From NCBI GenBank assembly GCA_045544515.1, contig JAZPZD010000004.1, positions 75,510 through 139,509 of the forward strand: a DNA stretch of 64,000 nucleotides. The letters are read 5' to 3'. The DNA is from RGIG8748 sp045544515 (lineage in GTDB: Bacteria; Bacillota; Clostridia; UMGS1810). The translations under genes were made by a program, and so were the position numbers. Numbering within the stretch: the stretch's first letter is position 1; each line of letters begins with the position of its first letter. This document shows, one piece after another, positions 18,684 to 26,723 of this stretch. The notes below the pieces were generated by a model that searched no databases, was not told where the DNA came from, and worked only from the letters and a program-made list of their open reading frames with translations.

Positions 18684-19628
18684 ATGTTTTCGGTAATTAT
18701 TCCTGTTTATAACGGAGCAAACTTCATTGACAACGCAATAGAAAGCGTACTTTCACAGACAAACTCTGACTGGGAACTTATTGTGGTAAACGACGGCTCA
18801 AAAGATGCCACCATGAGCGTTCTTGAAAAATATGCGGACAACGACAAAATCCGCATCATAAATCAGGAAAATGCAGGTGTTTCGGTTGCGAGAAATATGG
18901 GCTTTGAAGCATCAACGGGTGAATATATTGCCTTTTTGGATGCTGATGATGTGTGGCACAGTAACCATCTTGAGGTGATGGCAGAGTTAATATCCAAATA
19001 CCCAATGGCAGGACTTTACGGAACCTTTACAAGAACCGAACTTGTAAACGGTGAAGTAATCGAAAAAGCTGAATATTTTGGTGACAGGAAAGAAGCCGTT
19101 TTTCTGGAAGACTTTTTTGAAGAGTACCATAGGGATAAAGGTGCAAAAATGTTTACAGTTATAACAACCTGCATTTTAAAGGAGGCCTATATTAAAGCGG
19201 GCGGATTTCCAAAAGGATGTAAGATAGGTGAAGATCTGGAACTTTCTTTAGTTGTTGCGGCATACTATCCGGTGGTTTTGTCCCCGGTAGGAACCGCTAC
19301 ATACATAAAGGAAAATTCAGAGGCAACAAAAACTAAATCCTTTGACCCTGATTGGGGATTTTTTGAAAAAGTTAAAACTTTGTATGCAGATGAAACAATT
19401 CCGCTAAAGAAGAGAGAAAATCTCAGAAAGGTAATGGAGTGGTTTTCAATGCGCCGTTGCCGTCATTATATAATTGACGGAGAGAGAAAAAAAGCGTATA
19501 AGGTTTATAAAGCAATAGATAAGAAAGAAATAAGCAAAAAAGATTTAATGATTAATACTTTGCTTATGATGATGCCAGCAACAATTGTTCGAAAAATGTT
19601 TTATTCAAGATGGAGGGGCAAAGCATGA
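18684..19628 (+). CDS. Family 2 glycosyltransferase (polysaccharide cluster)
   Basis: A 314-residue GT2 enzyme beginning MFSVIIPVYNGANFI, with VVNDGSKDATM and a metal-binding DADDVW near residue 90. It is the third GT2 of the cluster. It starts 13 bases after the polymerase, behind GAGGTGG, and its stop overlaps the HD-GYP-like gene start in an ATGA, so the two are translationally coupled. Donor sugar is unknown. Confidence 0.88.
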   Translation: MFSVIIPVYNGANFIDNAIESVLSQTNSDWELIVVNDGSKDATMSVLEKYADNDKIRIINQENAGVSVARNMGFEASTGEYIAFLDADDVWHSNHLEVMAELISKYPMAGLYGTFTRTELVNGEVIEKAEYFGDRKEAVFLEDFFEEYHRDKGAKMFTVITTCILKEAYIKAGGFPKGCKIGEDLELSLVVAAYYPVVLSPVGTATYIKENSEATKTKSFDPDWGFFEKVKTLYADETIPLKKRENLRKVMEWFSMRRCRHYIIDGERKKAYKVYKAIDKKEISKKDLMINTLLMMMPATIVRKMFYSRWRGKA

Positions 19629-20197
19629 TAATAATGCCGGAAAGATTGCAGGAACTTATGGATGAGCTTAAGGATACAAGCCCTGAAACATATTATCATT
19701 CTATCCATGTTAAGACATATGTGTATAAAATGATAAAGAATACAAATCTTGAGGGACTTACTGATTATAGTACAGAAGAAATTGAAGTTATATGCAAAGG
19801 AGCATTGCTTCACGATATAGGAAAATTATTTGTCAGAAACTATGTTCTTACAAAGGATTCGCGCCTTACAGAATTAGAGAGGGAAGCTATAACAAACCAC
19901 ACGAGGCTTGGCTTTGATGCGGTGGAATCCTCGCTTACTCAGCTTGAATATGACGTTGTACGAAATATCTGCTTGTATCATCACGAGAGAATTGACGGCA
20001 AGGGCTATGAAAAGAAGACAGGTTTGCCTATGTATGTTGAAATTGTGGCAATATGTGATGCTTATGATGCCCTGACATCGAACCGTATATATCGTGATGC
20101 ACTGGATAAAGAAGAAGCGATTAGATTGATAGAAAATGGTGAATGCGGAGTATTTCGTGAGGAACTTGTTAAGCACCTTAAACACATCGAGGATTAA
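19625..20197 (+). CDS. Compact HD-GYP-like phosphohydrolase
   Basis: A 190-residue stand-alone HD domain protein. It has LLHDIGK (about residues 62-68), an NHTRLG histidine, HHERIDGKGYE (about 119-129) and ICDAYDALTSNRIYR. These follow the HD-GYP pattern of cyclic di-GMP phosphodiesterases almost throughout, but the GYP tripeptide is GYE. There is no receiver, sensor or membrane segment. The ATG at 19625 overlaps the preceding stop (ATGA) and has GGAGG 8 bases upstream. In this operon it may degrade the nucleotide that the EAL-like co-polymerase would bind; another nucleotide substrate is possible. Confidence 0.78.
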   Translation: MIIMPERLQELMDELKDTSPETYYHSIHVKTYVYKMIKNTNLEGLTDYSTEEIEVICKGALLHDIGKLFVRNYVLTKDSRLTELEREAITNHTRLGFDAVESSLTQLEYDVVRNICLYHHERIDGKGYEKKTGLPMYVEIVAICDAYDALTSNRIYRDALDKEEAIRLIENGECGVFREELVKHLKHIED

Positions 20198-20209
20198 CAG
20201 GGGGTAGTA

Positions 20210-21730
20210 ATGAGATTTTTAAACTCTTTAAGAAACAGTGCTCTTTCATTTGTTGGGCAGATTATAACGATTTTAATGGGCTTTGTTGTAAGATGGCTGT
20301 TTATTCGTAATCTTGGACAGGACTATCTTGGTGTAAATTCCGTAATGGAAAGTATGCTTATGATTTTGTCTATGACTGAACTGGGAATAGGCACATCTGT
20401 TGCCTTTGCGCTTTATAAGCCTATTGATGAGAATGATGAGAAAAGAATCGGTTCTCTTATGGCTTTTTACAAGAAGACTTACCATATCATTGGTATAGGA
20501 ACAGCGATTGTTGGTCCTCTTTTGTTGCCGTTTATGCGATTTTTCACAAAAGAAGCCGTAGATATTTCAGGTCTTAATCTTATTTATCTGTTATTTCTTT
20601 TAAATACCGTTCTGAGCTATTTCTTTGCGTATAAAAGAACCTTGCTCAATGCCTATCAGCAAAGCTACATAAATAGTGTTAGCGAGGATTTGTTTGCTGT
20701 TTTCAAATATATTCTTCAGGCGGTTGTCCTTGTCGTATACAGAAGCTATATAGGTTACATCATTATCAATATTGTGTGTGCTGTGGCAACAAATATGGTT
20801 ATATCAATAATATGTGACAAGAAGTATCCTTTTATAAAAAAGTATAAAAAAGAAAAGCTTACAAAAGAGGATAGTGCAAATATCAAAAAAAGCATTGTTT
20901 CGCTTATGTATCAGAAAATAGGTGCAAAGATTGTGACAGGTACAGACAACCTTATGATTTCTTATGCAAAGCTTTCTCTTATGGGTATATACAGTAACTA
21001 TGCAATGGTTGTAAGCATTGTTCAGAGAGTTGTATATAATATGCTTCGTTCTGTTACAGGAAGTGTAGGCAATCTGATGATTCAAGAGGATAGCAGACAT
21101 AAGTATAGCGTATTTGAAGAATTCGTTTTTGCAAACTTTTGTTTTTACTTTTTGATATCCATCGGTTTTTCGGCTTGTCTGGAAAGATTTATCGGCCTTT
21201 GGGCAGGAGAAGACTGGCTATTGTCACCGCTTGTTACCTTTGTGGTAATATTAAATTTTTTCCTTATGGGAATGCGCCAGCCAAATATCATTGTAATAGA
21301 GGTGGCAGGACTTTTTAACAAAATGCGACTTAAAGCGGTTGGAGAGGTTGTTGTCAATCTTTTGGTGTCTTTTTTGTTATTGATTGTATTTGATATGGGT
21401 ATATATGGCGTATTATTCGGCACAACGATATCTATGGTAAGCATTTGTATATGGTGGGAAATTCTGGCCGTTCATAAATATTCATTGAGAACATCGATGA
21501 AAAAGTATGTCTTAAAATTTGTTTCATATCTGCTTGTGGCATTTGTTGGATGTTTTTTGGTATATGATATAACAACTCGTATCAATGTTGGCGGAATCGG
21601 CGGACTTCTTATATCAGGAGTTGTGGCTGTTGCAGTGTATGTAGCTATAATTTTTATCATATATGGAAGAAGCAGAGAGTTTCGGGCACTCTTAGGACGA
21701 TTTATAAGAAAGGGGAAAAAGTATGAGTGA
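20210..21730 (+). CDS. Wzx-type oligosaccharide flippase (MOP superfamily)
   Basis: A 506-residue membrane protein with about fourteen hydrophobic helices, starting with a region conserved in Gram-positive repeat-unit flippases (FLNSLRNSALSFVGQII, then FIRNLGQDYLGVNS). It would move undecaprenyl-linked repeat units across the membrane to the polymerase. The ATG follows GGGGG by a short spacer. The end overlaps the licD-like gene by 8 bases. Confidence 0.9.
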   Translation: MRFLNSLRNSALSFVGQIITILMGFVVRWLFIRNLGQDYLGVNSVMESMLMILSMTELGIGTSVAFALYKPIDENDEKRIGSLMAFYKKTYHIIGIGTAIVGPLLLPFMRFFTKEAVDISGLNLIYLLFLLNTVLSYFFAYKRTLLNAYQQSYINSVSEDLFAVFKYILQAVVLVVYRSYIGYIIINIVCAVATNMVISIICDKKYPFIKKYKKEKLTKEDSANIKKSIVSLMYQKIGAKIVTGTDNLMISYAKLSLMGIYSNYAMVVSIVQRVVYNMLRSVTGSVGNLMIQEDSRHKYSVFEEFVFANFCFYFLISIGFSACLERFIGLWAGEDWLLSPLVTFVVILNFFLMGMRQPNIIVIEVAGLFNKMRLKAVGEVVVNLLVSFLLLIVFDMGIYGVLFGTTISMVSICIWWEILAVHKYSLRTSMKKYVLKFVSYLLVAFVGCFLVYDITTRINVGGIGGLLISGVVAVAVYVAIIFIIYGRSREFRALLGRFIRKGKKYE

Positions 21731-22514
21731 CTTATTAAGAAAAGTTCAGCTTACTGAATATGAAATACTCAAGGAAATTGACCGAATTGCAAAAAAGCAT
21801 AATATAAAGTATTGTCTTGGCTGCGGAACACTTCTCGGAGCGGCAAAATACAAGAAATTCATCCCTTGGGATGATGATATTGATTTAGTTATTGAATACA
21901 AGGAATTGATGAAGCTCATAAAAGCATTTAAAGCAGAGGCAGACCCTAAATATATCATAACAAACTGCTTTATTGAAAAGCATTTTCCTGTAGCGTGGAC
22001 TAAAGTTCGTAACACAACAACCCTTTCAAGACCACAGAAATACAAGGAACTTCCGATTAACTGGGGGATATGTGTTGACTTGTTCCCGTTATATTCCATG
22101 AGTAATATTGCGTTTATAAGAAAAATCGAACATTTTATGTATAAAGTCGCCAATAAGATGATTGTTGCAGAATTTACTAAGTTTGAAGAAAATCACGGAG
22201 CACTGGTACGCTTGTTAGAAAAGATACCGATTTTCTTAAGACATTTGTATTTTAAAATGGTACTTGGCATTTTAAGCCTTCACGGAGATAAGTCAGAATA
22301 TGTTATGAGTTCGGATCGTCATAACCTTATAACCAAACGAGAACTGATTTTTGGGGAGCCGAAAGAACTTGAGTTTGAAGACGGAATTTTCCCTGCGGTA
22401 AGTGATTATGATACATATCTGACAATGAAATATGGCGATTGGATGTCCGAACTTCCGGAGGACCAGCAAAGGGGCCACGACTTGACATTGGGTGACATTG
22501 AGTGGAAAATATAG
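21723..22514 (+). CDS. LicD family phosphotransferase
   Basis: A 263-residue LicD-type protein of the nucleotidyltransferase fold. It shows the family core YCLGCGTLLGAAK followed by IPWDDDIDLV, whose aspartates bind the metal. LicD enzymes transfer phosphocholine or other phospho-groups from a CDP-linked donor onto surface glycans. It is the last gene of the cluster and would decorate the polysaccharide with a phosphodiester substituent. No choline uptake or activation genes (licABC) are nearby, so the substituent is undetermined. Confidence 0.88.
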   Translation: MSDLLRKVQLTEYEILKEIDRIAKKHNIKYCLGCGTLLGAAKYKKFIPWDDDIDLVIEYKELMKLIKAFKAEADPKYIITNCFIEKHFPVAWTKVRNTTTLSRPQKYKELPINWGICVDLFPLYSMSNIAFIRKIEHFMYKVANKMIVAEFTKFEENHGALVRLLEKIPIFLRHLYFKMVLGILSLHGDKSEYVMSSDRHNLITKRELIFGEPKELEFEDGIFPAVSDYDTYLTMKYGDWMSELPEDQQRGHDLTLGDIEWKI

Positions 22515-22535
22515 AGAATATATATAAAAAAACAC

Positions 22536-22564
22536 TTGACAAACTCTGCAGGGTGTATTATAAT
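22536..22564 (+). promoter_or_regulatory. Consensus promoter for ylxM-ffh
   Basis: TTGACA (22536-22541), 17-base spacer, TATAAT (22559-22564), directly after the polysaccharide cluster. It gives the ylxM-ffh-rpsP block an independent strong start. Confidence 0.85.
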
Positions 22565-22616
22565 AATCAATGTTGTAAAGAAAATCACTTGACACCTGAA
22601 AGTGAGCGTGACAATT

Positions 22617-22955
22617 ATGAAAGATATGAGTATATCGTTGCTGCTTGATTTTTACGGAAATCTCTTAAACGAAAAACAACTTTCCATGATGGAGGATTAC
22701 TACAGCGAAGATTTGTCACTTTCGGAAATAGCGGAAAACTCAGGTATTACAAGACAGGGTGTACACGACAAAATCCGTCGCGGTGCACAAGAACTTAAAT
22801 CCTACGAGGAGCGTCTTGGTCTTTTGGAGAGATTTTTGGATATTACCTCTGCCGCTGACAAACTTTCCGAACTTATAAAAGAGGGTACAACAGTTGACAA
22901 AAATCTTTATGACGAGATAGTATCTCTTATAGATGTTATCAAAAACGAAGCATAG
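22617..22955 (+). CDS. ylxM: YlxM-like putative DNA-binding protein (UPF0122)
   Basis: A 112-residue helix-turn-helix protein with a sigma-70 region 4-like fold: LLLDFYGNLLNEKQ, LSLSEIAENSGITRQGVHD, then a helical tail. It is almost always found directly before ffh and has been proposed to modulate SRP assembly. The ATG at 22617 matches the family N-terminus; a GTG at 22602 would add five residues. It ends 12 bases before ffh. Confidence 0.9.
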   Translation: MKDMSISLLLDFYGNLLNEKQLSMMEDYYSEDLSLSEIAENSGITRQGVHDKIRRGAQELKSYEERLGLLERFLDITSAADKLSELIKEGTTVDKNLYDEIVSLIDVIKNEA

Positions 22956-22967
22956 GAGGTTTTACCT

Positions 22968-24308
22968 TTGGCATTTGAAAACTTATCCGAAAAATTGCAA
23001 AATGCGTTCAAAAAGTTAAAAGGCAAGGGCAAGATAAGTGAACAAGACCTTAAGGATGCCATGCGTGAGGTAAAGCTCGCTCTTTTGGAGGCTGATGTCA
23101 ACTTTAGGGTAGTAAAGGACTTTATTAAGTCCGTATCCGAAAAGGCATTGGGTTCAAATGTATTAGAAAGTCTCACCCCTGCCCAACAGGTTATAAAAAT
23201 TGTAAACGAAGAGCTTACAGCACTTATGGGTGCGGAGGTTTCCAAACTTAATTTCGGGCCGAAAAATCCATCTGTTATTATGATGGTTGGTCTTCAGGGT
23301 GCAGGTAAGACTACCACCAGTGCCAAAATCGGCGGTATACTTAAAAAACAAGGCAAGAGACCCATCCTTGCCGCGTGTGATGTTTACAGACCCGCAGCCA
23401 AGAAACAGCTCGAAATTGTCGGCAAAGAATTAGGCGTTCCGGTATTTTCCATCGAGGAATCCAATGACGCCGTCGACATCGCCAAAAAGGCGGTGGAGCA
23501 CGCCAGACAATATGCCAACGATGTAGTAATCATAGATACTGCCGGCAGACTTCACTTAAACGAAGAGCTTATGGATGAGCTTCTTAATATAAAAGAAAGC
23601 GTGGACCCTGCCGAAATACTGCTTACAATAGACGCCATGACTGGTCAGGACGCCGTAAATGTTGCCGAAGCATTTAACGAAAAGCTCGATATCACGGGTG
23701 TTGTGCTTACCAAACTCGACGGTGACACCAGAGGCGGTGCGGCACTTTCTGTAAGAGCAGTTACAGGCAAACCGATAAAGCTTGCAGGTCAGGGAGAAAA
23801 GCTTACCGATTTGGATTGGTTCTATCCCGACAGGATGGCATCGCGTATACTTGGTATGGGAGATGTCCTTAGTCTCATAGATAAAGCACAGGAAGCCTTT
23901 GACGAAAAGCAGGCATTGGAACTGGAAAAGAAAATCCGCTCGCAGACATTTACTCTCGATGATTATCTTAACCAGATGAAACAAATGCGAAAGATGGGTT
24001 CTTTTGCAGATTTAATCGGTATGCTTCCCGGTGTTAACAAAAAAGCACTCGAGGGTGCATCATTTGACGAAAAGAAGATAGACCGCATACAAGCTATAAT
24101 TACTTCTATGACACCAAAGGAGCGTACAGATCCCGGAATTATTAATTCCAGCCGCAAGAAGCGTATAGCAGACGGAAGCGGCACACATGTTCACGAGGTT
24201 AATCAGTTTTTGAAATCCTTTGAACAGATGCAAAAACTTATGAAACAATTTAGCAATCCGAAGAAAATGAAGCGTGCCATGGGCGGTTTCGGAAATTTCT
24301 TAAGATAG
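22968..24308 (+). CDS. ffh: Signal recognition particle protein Ffh
   Basis: The SRP54 GTPase (446 residues) that binds signal sequences and 4.5S-type RNA and delivers nascent membrane proteins to FtsY. It has an N-terminal helical bundle, P-loop GLQGAGKTTTSAK (about 107), DVYRPAAKKQL, DTAGRLH, TKLDGDTRGGA, and a methionine-containing M domain (MKQMRKMGSF and the RNA-binding region near GSGTHVHEVNQFL). The TTG start at 22968 has AGGAGG 9 bases upstream. It is paired with ylxM. Confidence 0.97.
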   Translation: MAFENLSEKLQNAFKKLKGKGKISEQDLKDAMREVKLALLEADVNFRVVKDFIKSVSEKALGSNVLESLTPAQQVIKIVNEELTALMGAEVSKLNFGPKNPSVIMMVGLQGAGKTTTSAKIGGILKKQGKRPILAACDVYRPAAKKQLEIVGKELGVPVFSIEESNDAVDIAKKAVEHARQYANDVVIIDTAGRLHLNEELMDELLNIKESVDPAEILLTIDAMTGQDAVNVAEAFNEKLDITGVVLTKLDGDTRGGAALSVRAVTGKPIKLAGQGEKLTDLDWFYPDRMASRILGMGDVLSLIDKAQEAFDEKQALELEKKIRSQTFTLDDYLNQMKQMRKMGSFADLIGMLPGVNKKALEGASFDEKKIDRIQAIITSMTPKERTDPGIINSSRKKRIADGSGTHVHEVNQFLKSFEQMQKLMKQFSNPKKMKRAMGGFGNFLR

Positions 24309-24354
24309 CGTTAAAATAATAATTGTTTATAAATATTTATGGAGGTGAATTTTA

Positions 24355-24597
24355 ATGGTTAAAATTCGTTTAAAGAGAATGGGTGCTAAGAAGGCTCCTT
24401 TCTACAGAGTTGTTGTTGCAGATTCCAGATATCCCAGAAACGGTAGATTTATCGAAGAAATCGGTACATTCGACCCCAAGACAGAACCTTCTACAATCAA
24501 CATTGATGCAGAAAAGGCTTCAAAATGGCTTGCAACAGGTGCTCAGCCTACTGATACTGTTAAGGAATTGCTTAAAATCAGCGGTATCATTAAATAA
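24355..24597 (+). CDS. rpsP: 30S ribosomal protein S16
   Basis: An 80-residue S16, a 30S assembly protein, with the family start MVKIRLKRMGAKKAPFYR and DSRYPRNGRFIEEIG. GGAGGTGA precedes the ATG. It lies in the conserved order ffh-rpsP-khpA-rimM-trmD-rplS. Confidence 0.97.
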   Translation: MVKIRLKRMGAKKAPFYRVVVADSRYPRNGRFIEEIGTFDPKTEPSTINIDAEKASKWLATGAQPTDTVKELLKISGIIK

Positions 24598-24617
24598 GCA
24601 TCGGGAGGTATAAGCTT

Positions 24618-24848
24618 ATGAAAGAGTTATTAGAATATATTGCTAAATCTCTTGTTGACTTCCCGGAGGATGTTTCCGTTACTGAGGTTGACGGTGAACA
24701 GACAACTGTTTTAGAACTTCGCGTTAATGATGCGGATATGGGTAAGGTTATTGGTAAGCAGGGAAGGATTGCAAAATCCATCCGTGCCGTTATCAAGGCT
24801 GCATCAGGCAAAGAAAACAAGCGTGTTGTCGTTGAAATAGTTCAATAA
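24618..24848 (+). CDS. khpA: KH domain RNA-binding protein KhpA (YlqC)
   Basis: A 76-residue single type-II KH domain with the GxxG loop in VIGKQGRIAKSIR. KhpA pairs with KhpB (Jag) to bind RNA and affects cell elongation in streptococci. It starts 20 bases after rpsP behind GGGAGGT. KhpB is not in this window. Confidence 0.93.
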   Translation: MKELLEYIAKSLVDFPEDVSVTEVDGEQTTVLELRVNDADMGKVIGKQGRIAKSIRAVIKAASGKENKRVVVEIVQ

Positions 24849-24856
24849 TTCACTTT

Positions 24857-24884
24857 AATATGAGGCTCTTTGTGGCCTCATATT
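24857..24884 (+). terminator. Hairpin between khpA and rimM
   Basis: A 10-bp stem (AATATGAGGC with GCCTCATATT) lies 9 bases after khpA, followed only by TCTGTC. The missing U tract points to partial termination or an mRNA-processing hairpin separating ribosomal-protein from tRNA-modification mRNA levels. Confidence 0.5.
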
Positions 24885-24923
24885 TCTGTCTTTAGCAATA
24901 TTTAAGTTGTAGGAGGATTTCAA

Positions 24924-25421
24924 ATGAAAAATTTAATCGATGTAGGTCAGATAGTAAATACTCATGGTCTTAAAGGCGAAGTCAAGGTAAACCCATGGAC
25001 AGATGCACCGGATGTTTTTGAGATTTTCAAAAAACTTTACACATCCGACGGCAAAGAGTATAAGGTGCAGGGCGTTCGTTATCAAAAAAACTGTGTACTT
25101 TTAAAACTTTCCGGTATTGACGACATGACCTCTGCAGAAAAGATGAAGAACAAAACTCTATATGCAGACAGAAACATTTTTGAAAATCTTCCTACAGATA
25201 CTTATCTTGTGGCGGACATTGTCGGACTTACCGTAAGGGATGAGAAAATCGAATACGGTGTTGTAGAAGATGTTATTACTACAGGAAGTAACGATGTGTA
25301 TGCTATCCGTACCAAAGAAAACAAGACAATACTTATTCCTGCAATCAGAGATGTTATTAAAGAAATAAATGTAAAAGACGGGTATATAGATATAATAATG
25401 CCCAAAGGTCTTTTGGATTAG
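24924..25421 (+). CDS. rimM: Ribosome maturation factor RimM
   Basis: A 165-residue 16S rRNA processing factor that binds S19 and assists 30S head maturation. N-terminal RimM domain with DVGQIVNTHGLKGEVKV, PRC-barrel C-terminal domain ending with IPAIRDVIKEIN. The ATG follows AGGAGG. Its stop is 8 bases before trmD. Confidence 0.95.
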   Translation: MKNLIDVGQIVNTHGLKGEVKVNPWTDAPDVFEIFKKLYTSDGKEYKVQGVRYQKNCVLLKLSGIDDMTSAEKMKNKTLYADRNIFENLPTDTYLVADIVGLTVRDEKIEYGVVEDVITTGSNDVYAIRTKENKTILIPAIRDVIKEINVKDGYIDIIMPKGLLD

Positions 25422-25429
25422 GTGAAATT

Positions 25430-26137
25430 ATGAAGTTTAGTATTCTTACTCTTTTTCCCGAAATGTTTGGCTCGGTTTTGCACGACAGTATGCTGGGCCG
25501 TGCGGAAAAGAAAAATATCATAGAATTCAATGTGGTTAATATCCGTGATTTTGCCACCAATAAGCACAATAGAGTTGACGATTATCCCTATGGCGGCGGC
25601 AGGGGTATGGTTATGCAGGCAGAACCTATATATCTTGCGTACGAGAGCCTTTTGGATGAGAATACAGACAAGCCGTATGTTATATATATGTCGCCCAAGG
25701 GCAATGTGTTCAATCAGGCTAAAGCTGTTGAATTAAGCAGCAAAGAAAACATCGTGATCCTTTGCGGTCACTACGAGGGCGTTGACCAGAGGATAATAGA
25801 CGAAATCGTGGACGAGGAAATATCTATCGGAGATTATGTACTGACCGGTGGGGAAATACCTGCAATGGTTGTAGTGGATTGTGTGAGCCGTATGGTAGAG
25901 GGAGTTCTTTCCAATGAGGACAGTTTTACCGACGAGTCGCATTACAATGGACTTTTGGAATATCCGCAGTATACCAGACCGCCTGTGTTTCACGCTTCTC
26001 AAGTACCCGAGGTTCTTTTAAGCGGAAACCACGCCCTTATTTCTAAATGGCGAATGGAAAAATCAATAGAAGAGACAAAACTCAAAAGACCGGATATGTA
26101 CTCAAAATACAAAGAAAAAATAAACGGAATTTTGTAA
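25430..26137 (+). CDS. trmD: tRNA (guanine-37-N1)-methyltransferase TrmD
   Basis: A 235-residue SPOUT methyltransferase that makes m1G37 in tRNAs and prevents frameshifting. It has FSILTLFPEMF, YPYGGGRGMVMQ, ILCGHYEGVDQR and the trefoil-knot segment YVLTGGEIPAMVVVD. The whole family length is present. Confidence 0.97.
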   Translation: MKFSILTLFPEMFGSVLHDSMLGRAEKKNIIEFNVVNIRDFATNKHNRVDDYPYGGGRGMVMQAEPIYLAYESLLDENTDKPYVIYMSPKGNVFNQAKAVELSSKENIVILCGHYEGVDQRIIDEIVDEEISIGDYVLTGGEIPAMVVVDCVSRMVEGVLSNEDSFTDESHYNGLLEYPQYTRPPVFHASQVPEVLLSGNHALISKWRMEKSIEETKLKRPDMYSKYKEKINGIL

Positions 26138-26146
26138 AAAAAATGC

Positions 26147-26175
26147 TTGCATTTTTTGTAAATATGTGTTAAAAT
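26147..26175 (+). promoter_or_regulatory. Promoter before rplS (TTGCAT type)
   Basis: TTGCAT (26147-26152), 17-base spacer, TAAAAT (26170-26175). The element is almost the same, from the -35 through the -10, as the promoter in front of the aminotransferase gene at 29326-29354. Confidence 0.7.
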
Positions 26176-26185
26176 ATTTAACTGT

Positions 26186-26262
26186 ATACGGATGGTCCTC
26201 TGCAAAAGACCTTTTTCGATTAGGTCATCAGTGCTTTGCAAGAACATCTACGGAGAGAGGAG
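26186..26262 (+). promoter_or_regulatory. Structured rplS leader (L19-leader-like)
   Basis: The leader folds into one long three-part hairpin: GGATGGTC (26190) with GAACATCT (26242), TGCAAA (26201) with TTTGCA (26235), and GACCT (26208) with AGGTC (26222). The ribosome site GAGAGGAGG follows. It sits where Firmicutes carry the L19 leader, so autogenous control by L19 is likely. The assignment is by position and structure, not by a covariance search. Confidence 0.6.
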
Positions 26263-26271
26263 GATATAATA

Positions 26272-26613
26272 ATGGATATTATTGAAAGCTTAACAAGCGC
26301 ACAGTTAAGAACAGACCTTCCTGAACTTTGCATCGGTGATACCGTTAAGGTTCACGTGCTTATCAAAGAAGGTACAAGAGAAAGAATCCAGGTGTTTGAA
26401 GGCACAATCATTGCCAAGAAACACGGCGGTATTACAGAAACCTTTACTGTAAGAAGAATTTCTTACGGTGTAGGTGTGGAAAGAACTTTCCCTGTAAATT
26501 CTCCTAAACTTGCCAAAATCGAAGTTGTCAGAAAAGGTAAAGTCAGAAGAGCAAAACTCTACTACTTGCGTGACAGAGTCGGTAAGGCTACAAGAGTCAA
26601 AGAGAAAATATGA
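26272..26613 (+). CDS. rplS: 50S ribosomal protein L19
   Basis: A 113-residue L19 with the family signatures GDTVKVHVLIKEG, FEGTIIAKKHGG and RRISYGVGVERTFP, ending RRAKLYYLRDRVGKATR. The ATG at 26272 follows GAGAGGAGG. It has its own promoter and structured leader despite being next to trmD. Confidence 0.97.
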   Translation: MDIIESLTSAQLRTDLPELCIGDTVKVHVLIKEGTRERIQVFEGTIIAKKHGGITETFTVRRISYGVGVERTFPVNSPKLAKIEVVRKGKVRRAKLYYLRDRVGKATRVKEKI

Positions 26614-26620
26614 CCACTTA

Positions 26621-26658
26621 TTTGTAAAGAGGACTCTGTATAAAGTCCTCTTTACAAA
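26621..26658 (+). terminator. Long stem-loop between rplS and lepB
   Basis: A perfect 15-bp stem (26621-26635 with 26644-26658; TTTGTAAAGAGGACT and its complement) with an 8-base loop. It is strong, but A residues follow where a terminator would have T residues, so it may protect the rplS 3' end or be an RNase III site. Confidence 0.6.
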
Positions 26659-26723
26659 ACTACGCAATCAATGCTATGGCCAAGGATTTGTCCATAGCTT
26701 TTAATATATGGAGGGACTTTTTT

